Origin: JAGXLP01 sp964649445
Lineage (GTDB): Bacteria; Bipolaricaulota; Bipolaricaulia; M55B111
NCBI GenBank assembly: GCA_964649445.1
Contig: CAZYPS010000086.1
Location: 1 to 8,010 of the forward strand
Direction: 5' to 3'
DNA: 8,010 bases
The translations under genes were made by a program, and so were the position numbers. How positions within the stretch are numbered: the stretch's first letter is position 1; every line of letters starts with the position of its first letter. The notes under the pieces are model-generated. The model was not told the DNA's origin, ran no database searches, and saw only the letters and a program-made list of their open reading frames with translations. Positions 6,220-8,010 of the stretch are shown here, one piece after another.

Positions 6220-7950
6220 ATGAATTACACTTCAATAGACACGGACGTGCTTATAATCGGAGCCGGCGGTGGGGGATTGAGAGCGGCACTTGAGCTGGAT
6301 CAGTCCGGTTTAGATGTCCTCGTGGTTGGCAAAAGGGAATTCGGTGATGCCCACACCGTCAAGGCGGCTGGAGGGATAAACGCTTCGTTCGGCAACCTGG
6401 ATCCCGAGGATAACTGGAAGATTCACGCGGCGGATACTTTAAGAGAAGGGGGATTCATCAATGACCCAAAAGCCGTTGAGCTACTCTGCAAAAAGGTTCC
6501 AGAAAGGGTAAAAGAGCTCCGAAACTGGGGTTGTGATTTCAACCTTACGGGAGATGGACAAATAGACCAACGTTATTTTGGTGCCCAATCCTTTCGTCGG
6601 ACATGTTTCGTCGGAGATAGAACTGGTAAGGCAATTGAGGAAACGCTCGTAGAAGCCATAAGAGAAACTGATATACCTCATAAACAGGGAACAATTATAA
6701 CGAAAATTTTGACGTCCGAGGGCAGAGCTATCGGAGCAGTGGGATACGACAAGAAAACGGAGGATAAAATCCTATTCAACCCTAAGGTCATTCTGCTGGC
6801 CGCCGGAGGCTATACCCAGATCTTTAGCAAAAGCTCCTCCCGTTCTCACGAAAACACGGGAGATGGCCCGGCTCTTGCGTTTGACGCCGGCGCGCAACTC
6901 CAGGACATGGAAATGGTCCAGTTCCACCCTACCGGTATGGTAAAGCCGGAGGAGAAACTGGGTAGTCTCGTGACTGAAGCCGTTCGGGGTGAAGGGGGGA
7001 AGCTTTTCAACGCGAAAGGGGAAAGATTCATGAAACGATATTCGCCCCAGAAGATGGAACTGGACGCCAGGGACCAGGTAGCAAGAGCTATCTACAGTGA
7101 AATCGAAAAAGGCAACGGGACTGACTCGGATGGTGTATACCTCGACATTTCCCACGAGGATTCCGAATTGATCAGGGAACGATTGCCCGGGATAGTTGAA
7201 AAATTCCAGGAGGTCGGAGTGGATCCAACCAAAGAAAAAATGGAGGTCGCTCCGACCACCCATTACTCCATGGGAGGAGTCAGAATAGATTTCGAAACCG
7301 GGGAAACCACCGTCGAAGGACTGTTCGCGGTCGGTGAAGTAACAGCCGGACTCCACGGCGCCAACAGACTGGGTGGCAATTCCCTGGCCGAAGTAGTCAC
7401 GTTCGGTCAGCACGTGGCAGCTTCCCTCGAAGATTACGCCAAAAACGTCAAGCAGCCTTCTATTCCGGACGAGGTTATTCGAGCCGGGTTCTCCGAAATA
7501 GAGGAAATACGTGACGGTAATGGCGATAACGATCCCGAGGAACTTTTTGCCGAACTCGGTACGGTGCTCTGGAACCATGCCGGAATTGTCAGAACGGAGA
7601 AAGGACTTAAGACAGGATTAGAAAAGATTCTCGCCCTTAGAGAAAAGGCTAAACATCTCGAATCTCTACCCGATATCGGCTCGGAAAAATTCGCTCGGGC
7701 AATAGAATTGAGATTCGCCCTCCCCGTAGCAGAGTCCTTAGTTCGCTCTGCCCTGAAAAGAAAGGAATCTCGGGGAGCGCACTACAGAGAAGATCACCAG
7801 GACAGTCTGGAAAACTGGAAAAAGAATATTGTCGTCACTGGTACACCGGAGAACATGGATCTCAAGTCACGAAAGGTGGGGAAAGTCCCCGATCCGATAA
7901 CGAAGACACTAAAAAAAGACTACGAACTGGATTATCACCACCTCGAATGA
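6220..7950 (+). CDS. Succinate dehydrogenase/fumarate reductase flavoprotein subunit
   Basis: A 576-residue flavoprotein (family about 565-600) expected to carry the active site for succinate/fumarate interconversion. The N-terminus has the dinucleotide-binding strand and loop DVLIIGAGGGGL at 9-20. HTVKAAGGIN at 45-54 supplies His45, the usual covalent FAD attachment; L-aspartate oxidases lack this histidine, which argues against NadB. Other marks are RRTCFVGDRTG at 126-136, QFHPTG at 234-239, RGEGGKLFN at 256-264, ARDQVARA at 283-290 with the expected catalytic Arg284, THYSMGG at 347-353, GANRLGGNSL at 380-389, and SRGAHYRED at 517-525. There is no signal peptide or membrane segment, as expected for a subunit anchored by partners. 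No iron-sulfur or anchor subunit begins in the 60 bp that follow. Direction (oxidation or fumarate reduction, including thiol-dependent forms) cannot be read from the sequence, so sdhA and frdA remain equally possible. Confidence 0.92.
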   Translation: MNYTSIDTDVLIIGAGGGGLRAALELDQSGLDVLVVGKREFGDAHTVKAAGGINASFGNLDPEDNWKIHAADTLREGGFINDPKAVELLCKKVPERVKELRNWGCDFNLTGDGQIDQRYFGAQSFRRTCFVGDRTGKAIEETLVEAIRETDIPHKQGTIITKILTSEGRAIGAVGYDKKTEDKILFNPKVILLAAGGYTQIFSKSSSRSHENTGDGPALAFDAGAQLQDMEMVQFHPTGMVKPEEKLGSLVTEAVRGEGGKLFNAKGERFMKRYSPQKMELDARDQVARAIYSEIEKGNGTDSDGVYLDISHEDSELIRERLPGIVEKFQEVGVDPTKEKMEVAPTTHYSMGGVRIDFETGETTVEGLFAVGEVTAGLHGANRLGGNSLAEVVTFGQHVAASLEDYAKNVKQPSIPDEVIRAGFSEIEEIRDGNGDNDPEELFAELGTVLWNHAGIVRTEKGLKTGLEKILALREKAKHLESLPDIGSEKFARAIELRFALPVAESLVRSALKRKESRGAHYREDHQDSLENWKKNIVVTGTPENMDLKSRKVGKVPDPITKTLKKDYELDYHHLE

Positions 7951-8010
7951 GGGAACCCTGATAGTGTAGAAGTAACTGTGTAAAATGAATTTATAGCTTT
8001 GGAAACCGTT
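7951..8010. other. Non-coding tail at right edge
   Basis: The last 60 bases show no ribosome site followed by a sustained open frame; the ATG at 7986 is closed by TAG after two further codons. The string ATTTATAG at 7989-7996 could be a TATA box for a gene beyond the edge, but that cannot be judged here. No terminator hairpin is clear. Confidence 0.3.

Noticed and set aside
6772..7578. Long 268-codon open frame on the minus strand inside the flavoprotein gene
   Set aside because: It is fully antisense to a gene with unmistakable family motifs; the translation has no recognisable domain and no ribosome site was seen. It is a codon-bias shadow.
6220..7950. L-aspartate oxidase (NadB) as identity of the flavoprotein
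   Set aside because: His45 in the covalent-FAD position and the length of 576 residues fit succinate dehydrogenase/fumarate reductase better; NadB lacks that histidine and is usually shorter.
7951..7962. GGGAACCC-type short hairpin after the flavoprotein gene as terminator
   Set aside because: The stem is about 4 bp with a 2-base loop and no T tract follows.

Overview
The window looks like chromosomal housekeeping DNA from a prokaryote. I lean towards an archaeon, with moderate-to-low confidence. Reasons for that lean: A/T boxes resembling archaeal TATA elements lie at plausible distances upstream of gene starts (6066-6075 and 4432-4440, minus strand). Shine-Dalgarno sequences of the GGAGGTGA type are present. 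The HAD phosphatase beside hisC resembles a small clade known from haloarchaea and cyanobacteria. ATA isoleucine codons and GTG starts are common. The proteins are mildly rich in Asp/Glu, which would fit a salt-adapted lineage but does not prove one. A bacterium is not excluded.

Layout. (1) Positions 3-1950, plus strand, are the end of a histidine biosynthesis operon: the 3' end of hisE, hisC overlapping it by 4 bp, and a HAD-family phosphatase that may act in the same pathway. (2) Positions 1957-4384, minus strand, are a three-gene cluster. It reads, in transcription order, a small DUF2892-like membrane protein, glucose-6-phosphate dehydrogenase (zwf) and 6-phosphogluconolactonase (pgl). Zwf and Pgl are the first two steps of the oxidative pentose phosphate pathway and produce NAD(P)H and 6-phosphogluconate. 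This cluster converges on the histidine operon with only 6 bp between stop codons. (3) Positions 4535-5989, minus strand, encode a class II fumarase/aspartase-family lyase. (4) Positions 6220-7950, plus strand, encode a covalent-FAD-type succinate dehydrogenase/fumarate reductase flavoprotein. It is divergent from the lyase across a 230-bp intergenic region with promoter-like elements and a near-palindrome.

How they fit together. HisE and HisC act in histidine synthesis, which consumes PRPP from ribose-5-phosphate. Zwf and Pgl feed the pentose phosphate route that can supply ribose-5-phosphate and reductant. The lyase and flavoprotein probably share fumarate as a metabolite (malate or aspartate to fumarate to succinate, or the reverse).

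I see no RNA genes, mobile elements, CRISPR arrays or defence genes, and no gene-free stretch longer than 300 bp. I do not find a clearly new biological system. The points most worth a second look are a bacterial-type Zwf/Pgl pair in a possibly archaeal setting, the HAD protein as a candidate histidinol-phosphate phosphatase, and the unusual substrate-loop residues of the lyase.
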